Source: Pectobacterium carotovorum (GTDB lineage Bacteria > Pseudomonadota > Gammaproteobacteria > Enterobacterales > Enterobacteriaceae). From it: DNA of 64,000 bases. Shown here piece by piece: positions 39,808 through 48,885 of the stretch. A model generated the notes under the pieces. That model was not told the DNA's origin, did no database searches, and saw only the letters and a list, made by a program, of their open reading frames with translations. The DNA lies in assembly GCF_033898505.1 (NCBI RefSeq), contig NZ_JAXAFK010000001.1, forward strand, positions 1,116,001 through 1,180,000, given 5' to 3'. The translations under genes were made by a program, and so were the position numbers. Position 1 is the first letter of the stretch. The number at the start of each line of letters is the position of its first letter.

Positions 39808-40707
39808 TTATGAGGAAAATAACGCCATCAGTATCGGAGCGGCGAGGCTTAATAAGAAGCCATGTACGATGGCGGCAGGCACGATATCGATACCCGCGCT
39901 GCGCTGCAAAACGGGCAGCGTGAAATCCATCGAGGTGGCGCCGCAAAGCCCTAACGCACAGGAGCGATTACGCTGTGCCAGCGCGGGAACGAGCATGATC
40001 GCCAGCAGTTCGCGGGTCAGATCGTTGAAAAACGCAGCGCTGCCGATGACGGGTCCAAGCGCGTCGGTCAGGAGAATGCCAGACAGTGAATACCATCCAT
40101 AGCCGGATGCCATCGCCAGACCGGTTTTCAGCGGCAGCCCCAATACCCACGCGGCAAGCAGCCCGCCTCCTAACGCGCTGATACCGACGATAAGCGCGAT
40201 GACCAGACCGCGGCGGTTTAATATGATCTGGCGCAGCGTCATCCCGCTGTTACGCAGTTGGACACCGACCAGAAATAGCAGAAAGATCAGGGCATATTCG
40301 CTGCCTTTGCTGGCATAGGTGAATCCTGACCAGTGCGTTAAGCCGAGTAAAAAACCACCGAATACCACGCTGCAAAGTTTGAATGATTCAAGGATCATGC
40401 GCAGTCGAGAAGGCGGGGCGGCATCTCTGTACTTGCTGCGCCATGCGTTGCGCTTTTCCCATAGCCACAGGGCAATGCCGTTTGCCGCGACAATACAGAA
40501 GGCGAAGACGGCGGTGTAGCGGAAGATCAGTAACAAATTGCTGCTGATATTTTCCAGAAAGGCCAGGCTTATTCCCATCAAAAACAGAATAACGTACACC
40601 ATCCAACTCAGCAGCTGGTTAATCAGCTGTAATGCTTTTTTGGCGCGCAGCGGTACCAGATAGCCAATGATGAGCGGTAATAAAATAATTAATAATCCTG
40701 AATACAT
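39808..40707 (-). CDS. lysO: L-lysine exporter LysO (YbjE)
   Basis: The 299-residue membrane protein has about eight helices and is the same length as E. coli LysO. It is recognised by LINQLLSWMVYVILFLMGIS, the conserved GYGWYSLSGILLTDALGP segment and GLCGATSMDFTLPVLQR. LysO exports lysine and its toxic analogue thialysine. Two adjacent ATG codons (40710 and 40707) are possible; the second fits the family. A short frame rich in lysine codons lies 79 bases upstream. Confidence 0.93.
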   Translation of the reverse strand: MYSGLLIILLPLIIGYLVPLRAKKALQLINQLLSWMVYVILFLMGISLAFLENISSNLLLIFRYTAVFAFCIVAANGIALWLWEKRNAWRSKYRDAAPPSRLRMILESFKLCSVVFGGFLLGLTHWSGFTYASKGSEYALIFLLFLVGVQLRNSGMTLRQIILNRRGLVIALIVGISALGGGLLAAWVLGLPLKTGLAMASGYGWYSLSGILLTDALGPVIGSAAFFNDLTRELLAIMLVPALAQRNRSCALGLCGATSMDFTLPVLQRSAGIDIVPAAIVHGFLLSLAAPILMALFSS

Positions 40708-40785
40708 CACAGAATTGATGTCCTTACGCGAGAAAAACGGCGCTAACCCGTATTTTAGGATGAGCTGGAGTGACCGTAGTCAGAC

Positions 40786-40812
40786 TCAGACAGTGAGGCT
40801 TTTCTTCTTCAT
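40786..40812 (-). CDS. Putative leader peptide MKKKSLTV upstream of lysO
   Basis: ATG AAG AAG AAA then SLTV and TGA form an eight-codon frame, with GGGA a few bases before the ATG. Just after its stop, GAG-TC-TGAC with a TACG loop and GTCA-CTC can form a hairpin with a UNCG-type tetraloop. Three consecutive lysine codons ahead of a lysine exporter suggest control by lysyl-tRNA or ribosome stalling. This is an inference; the frame is too short for statistical support. Confidence 0.4.
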   Translation of the reverse strand: MKKKSLTV

Positions 40813-41043
40813 GTCGATCCCGATAGACGTCGACACGGCGGAAACGCAAACCATGCGTTAGCAACATAACCGTGTGTTAACAACGTCGTGGGATTCATCG
40901 GCTACACTTGGCGGGAAGAAAAACGATAATCTATTAAAATTAAACAAATTATCGGAGCGAGTAAAGCGCTGTCTGGCAGGATGTTCTATACGGTGGGCAT
41001 TCTGGCAGCAGAAAACCGCAGGCAGCCGCTATAGGAGAGAAGG
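40813..41043. other. Divergent promoter region of lysO and ybjD
   Basis: No gene is seen. AT-rich sequence near 40920-40955 is the likely promoter zone for both directions. I found no convincing ARG box or lysine riboswitch core. Confidence 0.4.
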
Positions 41044-42708
41044 ATGCATCTGGAAAGTATTGAAATCCTGGGGTTTCGGGGAATCAATCGTCTGTCGCTG
41101 GTGCTGGACGAGAATAACGTGCTGATTGGTGAGAACGCCTGGGGGAAATCAAGCCTGCTGGACGCGCTCTCACTGCTGCTGGCACCGACGTTGCCGCTTT
41201 ATCATTTTGATATGCAGGATTTTCACTTCACGCCGGGGGATGAAAATAGTCGGGAGAAGCATCTTCAGGTTATTTTCACCTTTTGTGAAACCGCACCCGG
41301 CCACCATTTATCGCCACGCTACCGTTCACTTAACCCTGTTTGGGTGGAAGGCGAGGCGTCGTTATATCGCATTTTCTATCGGCTGGAAGGTGAAGTGGAC
41401 GAAAGCCAGTCGGTTTTCACCTGGCGCAGCTTTCTGGACGCAGACGGGCACCCGATACCGCTGGATGATATTGACGAACTGGCCAGAGAGATTATCCGTC
41501 TGCATCCGGTGCTGCGGCTGCGCGATGCGCGTTTTATGCGGCGTCTGCGATCCGGGACGCTGGCAGCGACGTTAGATAACAGTAATGAAAAGCTGGCTCA
41601 GCAGTTTGAGCAGCTGATGCGCGAGCTGGCGCAAAATCCGCAGAAGCTGACGGATAAAGAGTTACGTCATGGTCTGGTGGCGATGCGTCAACTGCTGGAG
41701 CACTATTTTTCCGAGCAAAGTGCCACGGGTAACGATCGACGCCACCATCGTCATGCGCGAGCGCACAACGGTAAATCGTGGCGATCGCTGGACAACATCA
41801 ACCGCCTGATTGCCGATCCGAATAGCCGCAGTCGCCGCATTATCCTGCTGGAGCTGTTTTCTACGCTGTTGCAGGCGAAAGGATCGGTGGCGCTGGATCC
41901 GCATGCCCGTCCGCTCTTGCTGATTGAAGACCCTGAAACCCGCCTGCACCCGATTATGCTATCCGTCGCCTGGGGGCTTCTGGTGCAGTTGCCGCTCCAG
42001 AAAGTCACGACAACGAATTCGGGAGAGCTGCTGTCGCTGGTGCCGATGGAGCAGGTGTGCCGTCTGGTGCGGGAATCTTCACGGGTTGCGACATATCGTA
42101 TTGGCCGTCAGGGCATGAGTGCGGAAGACAGTCGGCGCATTGCGTTTCACATTCGTATGAATCGACCTGCTTCGCTCTTCGCCCGCTGCTGGCTGCTGGT
42201 GGAAGGGGAAACCGAAGTCTGGATGCTGAATGAACTGGCGCGCCAATGCGGGCACCATTTTGAGGCGGAAGGGGTGAAGGTGATTGAGTTTGCCCAGTCC
42301 GGGCTCCGGCCATTGTTGAGGTTCGCACGGCGTATGGGGATTGAGTGGCATGTGCTGGTCGATGGCGACGATGCGGGGAAAAAGTATGCCGCGACGGCGA
42401 AAAGCATGTTAACCGTTCAGGACGAGAGTGAACGCGATCATCTGACCGTTTTGCCCGCATCGGACATGGAGCACTATATGTATCGTGAGGGGTTCAGCCA
42501 TGTTTACCACCGCACCGCACAGTTGCCGGAGAAGGTGCCGCTATCGATGCACAAAATCATCATTAAGGCTATCCATCGTTCATCCAAACCCGATCTGGCG
42601 ATTGAAGTGGCAATGGAAGCTGCGGCGATGGGCAGCGATGCAATTCCACCGCTTATTCGCAGCATGTTTTCCCGCGTGCTGTGGCTGGCTCGCGGGCGGG
42701 CGGATTAG
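41044..42708 (+). CDS. ybjD: YbjD, OLD-family ATPase/TOPRIM nuclease
   Basis: The 554-residue protein (E. coli YbjD 552) has an SMC-like ATPase half with Walker A GENAWGKSS (29-37) and Walker B LLLIEDPETRLHP (291-303). A C-terminal TOPRIM domain follows, with EGE at 387-389 and DGDDAG at 440-445. OLD-family proteins are DNA nucleases, several with anti-phage roles. No UvrD-like helicase or reverse transcriptase gene is next to it, so it is not a Gabija or Eco8-type pair. A role in defence or repair is unproven. Confidence 0.9.
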   Translation: MHLESIEILGFRGINRLSLVLDENNVLIGENAWGKSSLLDALSLLLAPTLPLYHFDMQDFHFTPGDENSREKHLQVIFTFCETAPGHHLSPRYRSLNPVWVEGEASLYRIFYRLEGEVDESQSVFTWRSFLDADGHPIPLDDIDELAREIIRLHPVLRLRDARFMRRLRSGTLAATLDNSNEKLAQQFEQLMRELAQNPQKLTDKELRHGLVAMRQLLEHYFSEQSATGNDRRHHRHARAHNGKSWRSLDNINRLIADPNSRSRRIILLELFSTLLQAKGSVALDPHARPLLLIEDPETRLHPIMLSVAWGLLVQLPLQKVTTTNSGELLSLVPMEQVCRLVRESSRVATYRIGRQGMSAEDSRRIAFHIRMNRPASLFARCWLLVEGETEVWMLNELARQCGHHFEAEGVKVIEFAQSGLRPLLRFARRMGIEWHVLVDGDDAGKKYAATAKSMLTVQDESERDHLTVLPASDMEHYMYREGFSHVYHRTAQLPEKVPLSMHKIIIKAIHRSSKPDLAIEVAMEAAAMGSDAIPPLIRSMFSRVLWLARGRAD

Positions 42709-42732
42709 CGTTAACGGTATATATCAATAAAA

Positions 42733-42762
42733 AAATGCCGTTCAGTGTAATGAACGGCATTT
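42733..42762 (-). terminator. Terminator of cspD (and possibly ybjD)
   Basis: A perfect 12-bp stem (42733-42744 with 42751-42762) closes a six-base loop. On the minus strand it runs into a tract of T residues 70 bases after the cspD stop. On the plus strand it lies 25 bases after ybjD. Confidence 0.85.
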
Positions 42763-42829
42763 GTCGCATTATAGTCATTTTACGGTTTAGCGTAGGTATT
42801 CTGAGTAAACGTGTAGGGTGTAGAAGGGG

Positions 42830-43051
42830 TCAGGATGCGGCCTCGGCGATTTGCGGGACGATCAGGCAGGCATGATTACCTTTCGGCCCTTGATGAACAT
42901 CAAACCTGACAACCTGTCCGGCTTTCAGAGTCCGGTAGCCATCCATTTGAATGGTTGAGTAGTGCGCGAAGATATCGTCACCACCCCCTTCTGGACAGAT
43001 AAAACCAAACCCTTTGGCATTATTGAACCATTTAACAGTACCTGTCTCCAT
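42830..43051 (-). CDS. cspD: Cold-shock-like protein CspD
   Basis: This 73-residue single cold-shock domain protein (E. coli CspD 74) has RNP1-type KGFGFI and RNP2-type DIFAHYSTI. The longer C-terminus with NHACLIVPQ and the location next to clpS identify CspD. In E. coli CspD is a stationary-phase inhibitor of replication. It is divergent from clpS. Confidence 0.93.
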   Translation of the reverse strand: METGTVKWFNNAKGFGFICPEGGGDDIFAHYSTIQMDGYRTLKAGQVVRFDVHQGPKGNHACLIVPQIAEAAS

Positions 43052-43471
43052 GCATTGACATCCTTCGCAAGAGTATTCTTTTCAGTAAGGTGTGGTTATT
43101 TGGTTACTACGAATACGAATTGATTAAAACCCCATCAATTCATCCGTACACTTTAGTGAAATCGATCCCGGCGTCAAGCGATCCACGGCGAGGTGTTGAG
43201 GGGAGTTTGTCAAAGTTTGATGCAGATAACGCTATTGATGAACCCGCGATCGTGTTGCGTACTCAAGATATCGGTTACAGGCCTTGAATTTTACTTTCCA
43301 GGAACCATTTAATCCCTCAGGTGGTAAAATAAAAAGTAGACGTGATACTGTAAATACAGAGATACCCGTCATCTTTCAAGTCGCAGGCCTCATTTCCTGC
43401 TTCTCGAATCTATTGGGAATAACAGACCAATGTCGCAGGTCGCGATATTCGTTACATGATGTGGATAGAGA
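43052..43471. other. Divergent cspD-clpS region
   Basis: No gene is seen. It holds a compact copy of an intergenic repeat at 43362-43422. The stretch 43080-43340 should carry the cspD promoter; no operator stands out. Confidence 0.4.
43362..43422. repeat. Compact copy of the 34.0-kb intergenic repeat family
   Basis: ATACCCGTCATCTTTCAAG at the left and CTTCTCGAATCTATTGGGAA at the right match the two ends of the 275-bp element, with only a GCAGG/CCTGC stem between. It lies 50 bases upstream of clpS. Confidence 0.6.
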
Positions 43472-43792
43472 ATGGGAAACAACAGTACGTGGTCACAATC
43501 TGAGAACCTGACCGCCGATAAACAGAAAGAAAAATTGCAGCCGCCGTCCATGTATAACGTGGTGTTGAATAACGATGATTACACCCCGATGGAATTTGTT
43601 ATTGACGTCCTGCAAAAGTTCTTTTCTTATGATATTGAACGCGCCACACAGCTTATGTTAACCGTGCATTATCAGGGTAAAGCAATTTGTGGCGTATTCA
43701 GTGCTGAAGTGGCTGAGACCAAGGTCGTACAAGTCAATCGTTATGCCAGAGAAAACGAGCACCCGCTGCTCTGTACGCTGGAAAAAGCCTGA
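43472..43792 (+). CDS. clpS: ClpS, N-end-rule adaptor of ClpAP
   Basis: The 106-residue protein matches E. coli ClpS in length. The core [20 protein letters not shown] contains the N-degron-binding residues, and [15 protein letters not shown] is typical. ClpS hands proteins with destabilising N-terminal residues to ClpA. clpA begins 29 bases later. Confidence 0.96.
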   Translation: MGNNSTWSQSENLTADKQKEKLQPPSMYNVVLNNDDYTPMEFVIDVLQKFFSYDIERATQLMLTVHYQGKAICGVFSAEVAETKVVQVNRYARENEHPLLCTLEKA

Positions 43793-43821
43793 AGTCAGGC
43801 GATTTATTGGGAGAGGTGCCT

Positions 43822-46095
43822 ATGCTCAATCAAGAACTGGAACTCAGTCTCAACATGGCTTTCGCCAGAGCGCGTGAGCACCGACACGAGTTTATGACCG
43901 TGGAGCACCTGCTGTTGGCTCTGCTCAGTAACCCAGCCGCCCGTGAAGCACTGGAAGCCTGCACGGTAGATTTAGCCGCGCTGCGCCAGGAACTGGAAGC
44001 GTTCATTGAGCAGACCACACCAACATTACCGCAGAGTGACGACGAGCGAGAAACTCAGCCAACGCTCAGCTTCCAACGTGTACTTCAACGCGCAGTCTTC
44101 CATGTGCAGTCCTCCGGCCGCAGCGAAGTGTCCGGCGCCAACGTTCTGGTCGCGATTTTTAGCGAACAGGAATCTCAGGCCGCCTACCTGTTGCGTAAGC
44201 ATGACGTCAGCCGTCTGGATGTAGTGAACTTTATTTCTCACGGCACGCGTAAAGAAGAAACCGATCAGGCGCCGAACCCTGAAAATCCCGTCAATGAAGA
44301 ACAGGCAGGAGGGGAAGATCGTATGGAAAACTTCACCACCAATCTGAATCAACTGGCTCGCGTTGGCGGTATCGATCCGCTCATTGGCCGGGATAAGGAA
44401 CTGGAACGCACGATTCAGGTATTGTGCCGCCGTCGTAAAAATAACCCGCTGCTGGTCGGCGAATCTGGTGTGGGTAAAACCGCGATTGCTGAAGGGCTGG
44501 CCTGGCGTATTGTGCAGGGTGATGTACCAGAAGTGATGGCGGAGTGCACGCTGTACTCGCTGGACATCGGCGCGCTGCTGGCGGGCACCAAATACCGCGG
44601 TGACTTTGAAAAACGCTTCAAGGCGTTGCTGAAACAGCTCGAACAGGATAAAAACAGCATTCTGTTCATTGATGAAATTCACACGATTATCGGCGCGGGT
44701 GCCGCGTCCGGTGGTCAGGTTGATGCCGCGAATCTGATTAAACCACTGCTTTCCAGCGGCAAGATTCGCGTCATTGGTTCAACCACCTATCAGGAATTCA
44801 GCAATATCTTTGAAAAGGATCGGGCGCTGGCGCGTCGTTTCCAGAAAATCGATATCACTGAACCCAGCGTGGAAGAAACCATACAAATCATTAATGGCCT
44901 GAAGCCGAAGTATGAGGCTCACCATGATGTTCGCTATACGTCGAAAGCGATTCGCGCAGCGGTAGAGCTGGCGGTGAAATATATCAACGATCGTCATCTG
45001 CCGGATAAAGCGATCGATGTGATCGATGAAGCGGGCGCACGCAGCCGTCTGGTTCCGGTCAGCAAGCGGAAGAAAACGGTTAATGTGAGTGACATCGAAT
45101 CCGTTGTCGCCCGTATTGCCCGTATTCCAGAAAAAACTGTCTCCGCCAGCGATCGCGATGTGCTGAAGAACCTCAGTGACCGTCTGAAAATGCTGGTGTT
45201 CGGACAGGACAAGGCTATCGAAGCGCTGTCTGAGTCTATCAAGATGAGCCGTGCAGGATTGGGCCAGGAGCGTAAACCGGTCGGTTCCTTCCTGTTCGCC
45301 GGTCCTACCGGTGTCGGTAAGACGGAAGTGACGTTACAGCTGGCAAAAGCGCTGGATATTGAACTGCTGCGCTTTGATATGTCCGAATATATGGAACGTC
45401 ATACGGTCAGCCGCTTGATTGGTGCGCCTCCCGGCTATGTGGGCTACGATCAGGGCGGCCTGCTGACGGATGCTGTGATTAAGCATCCTCATGCGGTACT
45501 GCTGCTGGATGAGATCGAGAAAGCGCACCCAGATGTCTTTAATCTGCTGTTGCAGGTAATGGATAACGGTACGCTGACGGACAACAATGGCCGAAAAGCT
45601 GATTTCCGTAATGTCATTGTCGTCATGACCACCAACGCAGGCGTGCGAGAAACACAGCGTAAATCTATCGGTATCATCCATCAGGACAACAGCAGTGATG
45701 CGATGGAAGAGATCAAGAAGGTGTTTACGCCGGAATTCCGTAACCGTCTGGATGGCATTATCTGGTTCAACCATCTGTCTGCCGACGTTATTCAGCAGGT
45801 TGTCGATAAATTTATCGTGGAACTTCAGGCACAGCTGGATGCGAAAGGCGTATCGCTGGAAGTCAGTGATGAAGCGCGTAACTGGCTGGCAGAGAAAGGC
45901 TATGACAAAGCCATGGGTGCCCGACCGATGGCACGCGTAATGCAGGAAAGCCTCAAGAAACCGCTGGCCAACGAGCTGCTATTTGGTTCGCTGGTGGACG
46001 GTGGTTCTGTTACGGTGGAACTGGATAAAGAAACACAACAGCTGACGTACGGCTTCAAGAGCGCGCAGAAGCGGAAAGCGGAAAGCGTTAATTAA
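43822..46095 (+). CDS. clpA: ClpA, ATP-binding subunit of the ClpAP protease
   Basis: The 757-residue hexameric unfoldase (E. coli 758) has an N-terminal ClpS-binding domain and two AAA+ modules. Walker A motifs are GESGVGKT (about 214) and GPTGVGKT (about 494). A C-terminal D2-small domain follows. The ATG at 43822 follows GAGAGG and gives MLNQELELSLN as in E. coli; a TTG at 43807 is less likely. It forms an operon-like pair with clpS. Confidence 0.97.
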   Translation: MLNQELELSLNMAFARAREHRHEFMTVEHLLLALLSNPAAREALEACTVDLAALRQELEAFIEQTTPTLPQSDDERETQPTLSFQRVLQRAVFHVQSSGRSEVSGANVLVAIFSEQESQAAYLLRKHDVSRLDVVNFISHGTRKEETDQAPNPENPVNEEQAGGEDRMENFTTNLNQLARVGGIDPLIGRDKELERTIQVLCRRRKNNPLLVGESGVGKTAIAEGLAWRIVQGDVPEVMAECTLYSLDIGALLAGTKYRGDFEKRFKALLKQLEQDKNSILFIDEIHTIIGAGAASGGQVDAANLIKPLLSSGKIRVIGSTTYQEFSNIFEKDRALARRFQKIDITEPSVEETIQIINGLKPKYEAHHDVRYTSKAIRAAVELAVKYINDRHLPDKAIDVIDEAGARSRLVPVSKRKKTVNVSDIESVVARIARIPEKTVSASDRDVLKNLSDRLKMLVFGQDKAIEALSESIKMSRAGLGQERKPVGSFLFAGPTGVGKTEVTLQLAKALDIELLRFDMSEYMERHTVSRLIGAPPGYVGYDQGGLLTDAVIKHPHAVLLLDEIEKAHPDVFNLLLQVMDNGTLTDNNGRKADFRNVIVVMTTNAGVRETQRKSIGIIHQDNSSDAMEEIKKVFTPEFRNRLDGIIWFNHLSADVIQQVVDKFIVELQAQLDAKGVSLEVSDEARNWLAEKGYDKAMGARPMARVMQESLKKPLANELLFGSLVDGGSVTVELDKETQQLTYGFKSAQKRKAESVN

Positions 46096-46118
46096 TCGAT
46101 ATCGTATGTTGTTATCTA

Positions 46119-46147
46119 AGAGGGATGCTGAGGCATCCCTTTTTTAT
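46119..46147 (+). terminator. Terminator of clpA
   Basis: AGGGATGC (46121-46128), a TGAG loop and GCATCCCT (46133-46140) run directly into TTTTTT. Confidence 0.9.
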
Positions 46148-46160
46148 TGCTAACTCAAAA

Positions 46161-46320
46161 ACCACGTCCTGTGGGCGTGGTCATCAGTATGTTTTGGCTC
46201 TGCCTTAATGTCTTTTGATTTAAGTTTAACAGTCTCTGGCAGAGACTTCTTTTTAGGGATTTTAGTACGCCCCTATGGGGCGCATTCAATGCCACCTGCT
46301 ACGCAGGTGGATTTTTACTG
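46161..46320. repeat. Block of four strong hairpins after clpA
   Basis: ACCACG/CGTGGT lies at 46161-46181, and AGTCTCT/AGAGACT with a T tract at 46231-46254. CGCCCC/GGGGCG lies at 46268-46282, and CCACCTGC/GCAGGTGG followed by ATTTTTAC at 46292-46310. Closely packed palindromes like these recall the ends of IS200/IS605-type elements. No transposase frame accompanies them, so a remnant or a cluster of terminators is possible. The rest of the gap up to 46504 holds no convincing gene. Confidence 0.5.
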
Positions 46321-46504
46321 GAAGTTTGCTACTTTCTTGGGGCTATTTGGCATCATGGCCTGGTTGAAAATGCGGTTCTTGGATCTTTTCGGATAGGCCA
46401 AGATTTCACACAATGGCGGCTACTGAGCGGTTGGCCTTGTCGCGCTTGAGCTGATATGTGGCCGCCTCGCTCCACCTCAACCCTTTCTCATTTTGGAGTG
46501 AACG

Positions 46505-46984
46505 ATGAGCCAACGTCTTGATTACTACAGCAAGTCTCCCGATGCCGCCAAGAAGTATCTGGAATTCAATAACGTTTTGCATAAGAAACCGTTCCTGGCT
46601 GAGATAGGCCATCTGGTTACGCTGCGCGCTTCTCAGCTTAACGGCTGTGCGTTCTGTGTCGATATGCACGTTAAAGAAGCCAAGATTAATGGGGAGCGCG
46701 AACTACGCCTGCATCATGTGGCGGTTTGGCGCGAATCACCGCTTTTTTCCCCGCGCGAGCGTGCTGCGCTTGAATGGACTGAAGTATTGACTCATCTTCC
46801 GCCGCACGGCGTACCGGACGAGGTGTTTACGCGCGTTCGTGAACAGCTGTCAGAAGAAGAGCTGGCTGATTTATCTTTTATGATTATCGCGATTAATGGC
46901 TGGAATCGTCTGGGCGTTGCGTTTCAGGTGGTTCCCGGTTCCGCAGATAAGCTGTACGGGCTGGAAAAAGCGAATCTGAGCTAA
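46505..46984 (+). CDS. Carboxymuconolactone decarboxylase (AhpD-like) family protein
   Basis: This 159-residue CMD/AhpD-type protein has the core NGCAFCVDMH: Cys48, Cys51 and His55. Such CxxC proteins are usually thiol-based peroxidases or reductases; the substrate is unknown. TTTGGAGTG lies just before the ATG and acts as the ribosome binding site. It is convergent with the MocR-type regulator, with a 4-base overlap of the ends. It is not part of the E. coli order between clpA and infA. Confidence 0.9.
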   Translation: MSQRLDYYSKSPDAAKKYLEFNNVLHKKPFLAEIGHLVTLRASQLNGCAFCVDMHVKEAKINGERELRLHHVAVWRESPLFSPRERAALEWTEVLTHLPPHGVPDEVFTRVREQLSEEELADLSFMIIAINGWNRLGVAFQVVPGSADKLYGLEKANLS

Positions 46985-48432
46985 TCTAGCCTTTGTTGCT
47001 GTTCAAGTTCGGCGCGGATCAGCGTGGCAAGCCGTTCTGATTCAGCTACGGTGGTGCAGTTAGTGAAACTGGCTAATAAAGCGTTATCACCGTTTCCTGA
47101 TATGGCCCAACGCGATAGTGGTTGAACGGCAATCCCTTGAGCCAGCAAGCGGTCGGCAAGCTGCCGATCGCTAATGCTATCCGGCAGGCGTAAAACTAAA
47201 TGCATGCCGCCCGGCTGCGAGTCAATGTGTATGCGATTCCCTAAAATACCTTGCAGCGATGCGATTGTGGCAGTGCGACGCTCGGCATAAAGGCGTCGCA
47301 TGCGCTGAATATGCCGGGCAAAATGGCCTTCAGCGATGAAGCTGGCAACGATAGATTGCGTCATTGTTGGCGATGCTGAAGCGAAGAAAATTCGGCTTGT
47401 GCGTTCAAAGGCGGCAACTTGCGCCTGAGGCACAACTAAATAGGCCAGACGAATCCCCGGAAATAACACCTTACTGAAGGTGCCTGCATACAGAACCCGA
47501 CCGTGACGATCCAGGCTTGCAAGCGCTGGAAGCGGGCGGCTGACGTAGCGATACTCTCCATCATAATCATCCTCCACTATCCAGGCATTCTGGGCCGTTG
47601 CCCACTGTAATAACGCCTGTCGCCGAGGCAGTGATAGCGACATCGACAGAGGGCTTTGGTGCGCGGGAGTGACAACGGCCATTGTGGCGTCATTCGCCAG
47701 CGCGATGCCGCGCTCGATGTTAAGCCCTTCACGATCGACGGAGACCGGAATCGGACAGAGCCCAGATTGGGATAACAATTGGCGGGTGGGAGGATAGCCG
47801 GGGTCCTCAACCCATACGCGCTGTTCCGATTTCAGCAGCGCTAAAATGGCGAGTTGCAAATTGGCACGCCACCCCGAGGTGATGAAGACCTGATTTGCGG
47901 TACAGTCAATGCCGCGTGCCACTTGCAGATAAGACGCGATGGCGTTCCTTAGCGCGGGTAAACCATAGGGGGCGGGGTAATCCCAATCCGGTAATTGCAT
48001 GCTGCGAAGATAACGTGCACCCAACCGCGCCCATAGTTTGCGGGGGAATGCGTCAAAGGCGGGAACCCCCATCTGAAAAGGCAGCAACTGCGCTGGGCGC
48101 CACAGTACATCCTGTTCATCGCCGGAAGCGGTGAGGGACACCGGCGCGTCGATAGCGGGAGTCGGCGTTAAGGGTAAATCGGGATTCACAAGCGTTCCAG
48201 CCTGACCGCGTGCCTGTAGGTAGCCCTCTGCAATCAGCAGCGAGTAGGCTTGCTCTATCGTCCCGCGCGCCACACCGAGTTCTTTCGCAAGCATACGCGT
48301 AGAAGGCAGGCGATCGCCCGGTGCCAATAGGCTCATGCTAATAGCACGGCGCACCCGCTCGTAAAGCTGGCGATAAAGCGGCGTATTCTCCTGAAAGGAG
48401 AGAGGGGAAAATAGATGAGAGTTAGGCTTCAT
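46981..48432 (-). CDS. MocR/PdxR-type GntR regulator with aminotransferase-like domain
   Basis: The 483-residue fusion has a GntR winged helix-turn-helix (about 17-82, RLPSTRMLAKELGVARGTIEQ) and a type I PLP aminotransferase-like domain (about 115-480). The PLP lysine is Lys321 in GTFSKVLFPG; EDDYDGEYRY is also typical. MocR proteins use PLP as a sensing cofactor. The target genes are unknown; the CMD gene next to it is a candidate. The start at 48432 fits the fold, with a weak ribosome binding site. Confidence 0.88.
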   Translation of the reverse strand: MKPNSHLFSPLSFQENTPLYRQLYERVRRAISMSLLAPGDRLPSTRMLAKELGVARGTIEQAYSLLIAEGYLQARGQAGTLVNPDLPLTPTPAIDAPVSLTASGDEQDVLWRPAQLLPFQMGVPAFDAFPRKLWARLGARYLRSMQLPDWDYPAPYGLPALRNAIASYLQVARGIDCTANQVFITSGWRANLQLAILALLKSEQRVWVEDPGYPPTRQLLSQSGLCPIPVSVDREGLNIERGIALANDATMAVVTPAHQSPLSMSLSLPRRQALLQWATAQNAWIVEDDYDGEYRYVSRPLPALASLDRHGRVLYAGTFSKVLFPGIRLAYLVVPQAQVAAFERTSRIFFASASPTMTQSIVASFIAEGHFARHIQRMRRLYAERRTATIASLQGILGNRIHIDSQPGGMHLVLRLPDSISDRQLADRLLAQGIAVQPLSRWAISGNGDNALLASFTNCTTVAESERLATLIRAELEQQQRLD

Positions 48433-48463
48433 ACATGGAATCCATGACAAGCAGGTTATAGGC

Positions 48464-48500
48464 CCAAAAAGCAAAAGCCCTTGCCATGAAGGAAAGGGCT
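48464..48500 (-). terminator. Terminator of infA
   Basis: On the minus strand AGCCCTT (48494-48500), an 11-base loop and AAGGGCT (48476-48482) run into TTTGCTTTTT. A second small stem, ATCGCT/AGCGAT, lies at 48526-48543, closer to the gene. Confidence 0.75.
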
Positions 48501-48553
48501 GGGGAGGGAGTCACATCCTCATATATCGCTGTTTTTAGCGATGAGCAAACCGG

Positions 48554-48790
<237 letters not shown>

Positions 48791-48885
48791 CTACCTTTAT
48801 TTTTTAACCGCAAGATAATGCCGAAAAACCGCCATTATGTAAAGAAGCGTTCACGTTTGGGACGTTATTTACCCGGTTTTCTCTG

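Noticed and set aside
40708..41043. Lysine riboswitch upstream of lysO
   Set aside because: The leader is too short and lacks the conserved five-helix core.
46208..46396. A 62-codon frame inside the hairpin block after clpA
   Set aside because: It is read through two strong palindromes and has no ribosome binding site; a transposase remnant could not be shown.
48480..48553. tRNA-Ser near infA, expected from E. coli synteny
   Set aside because: No cloverleaf or T-loop sequence could be found between clpA and infA.
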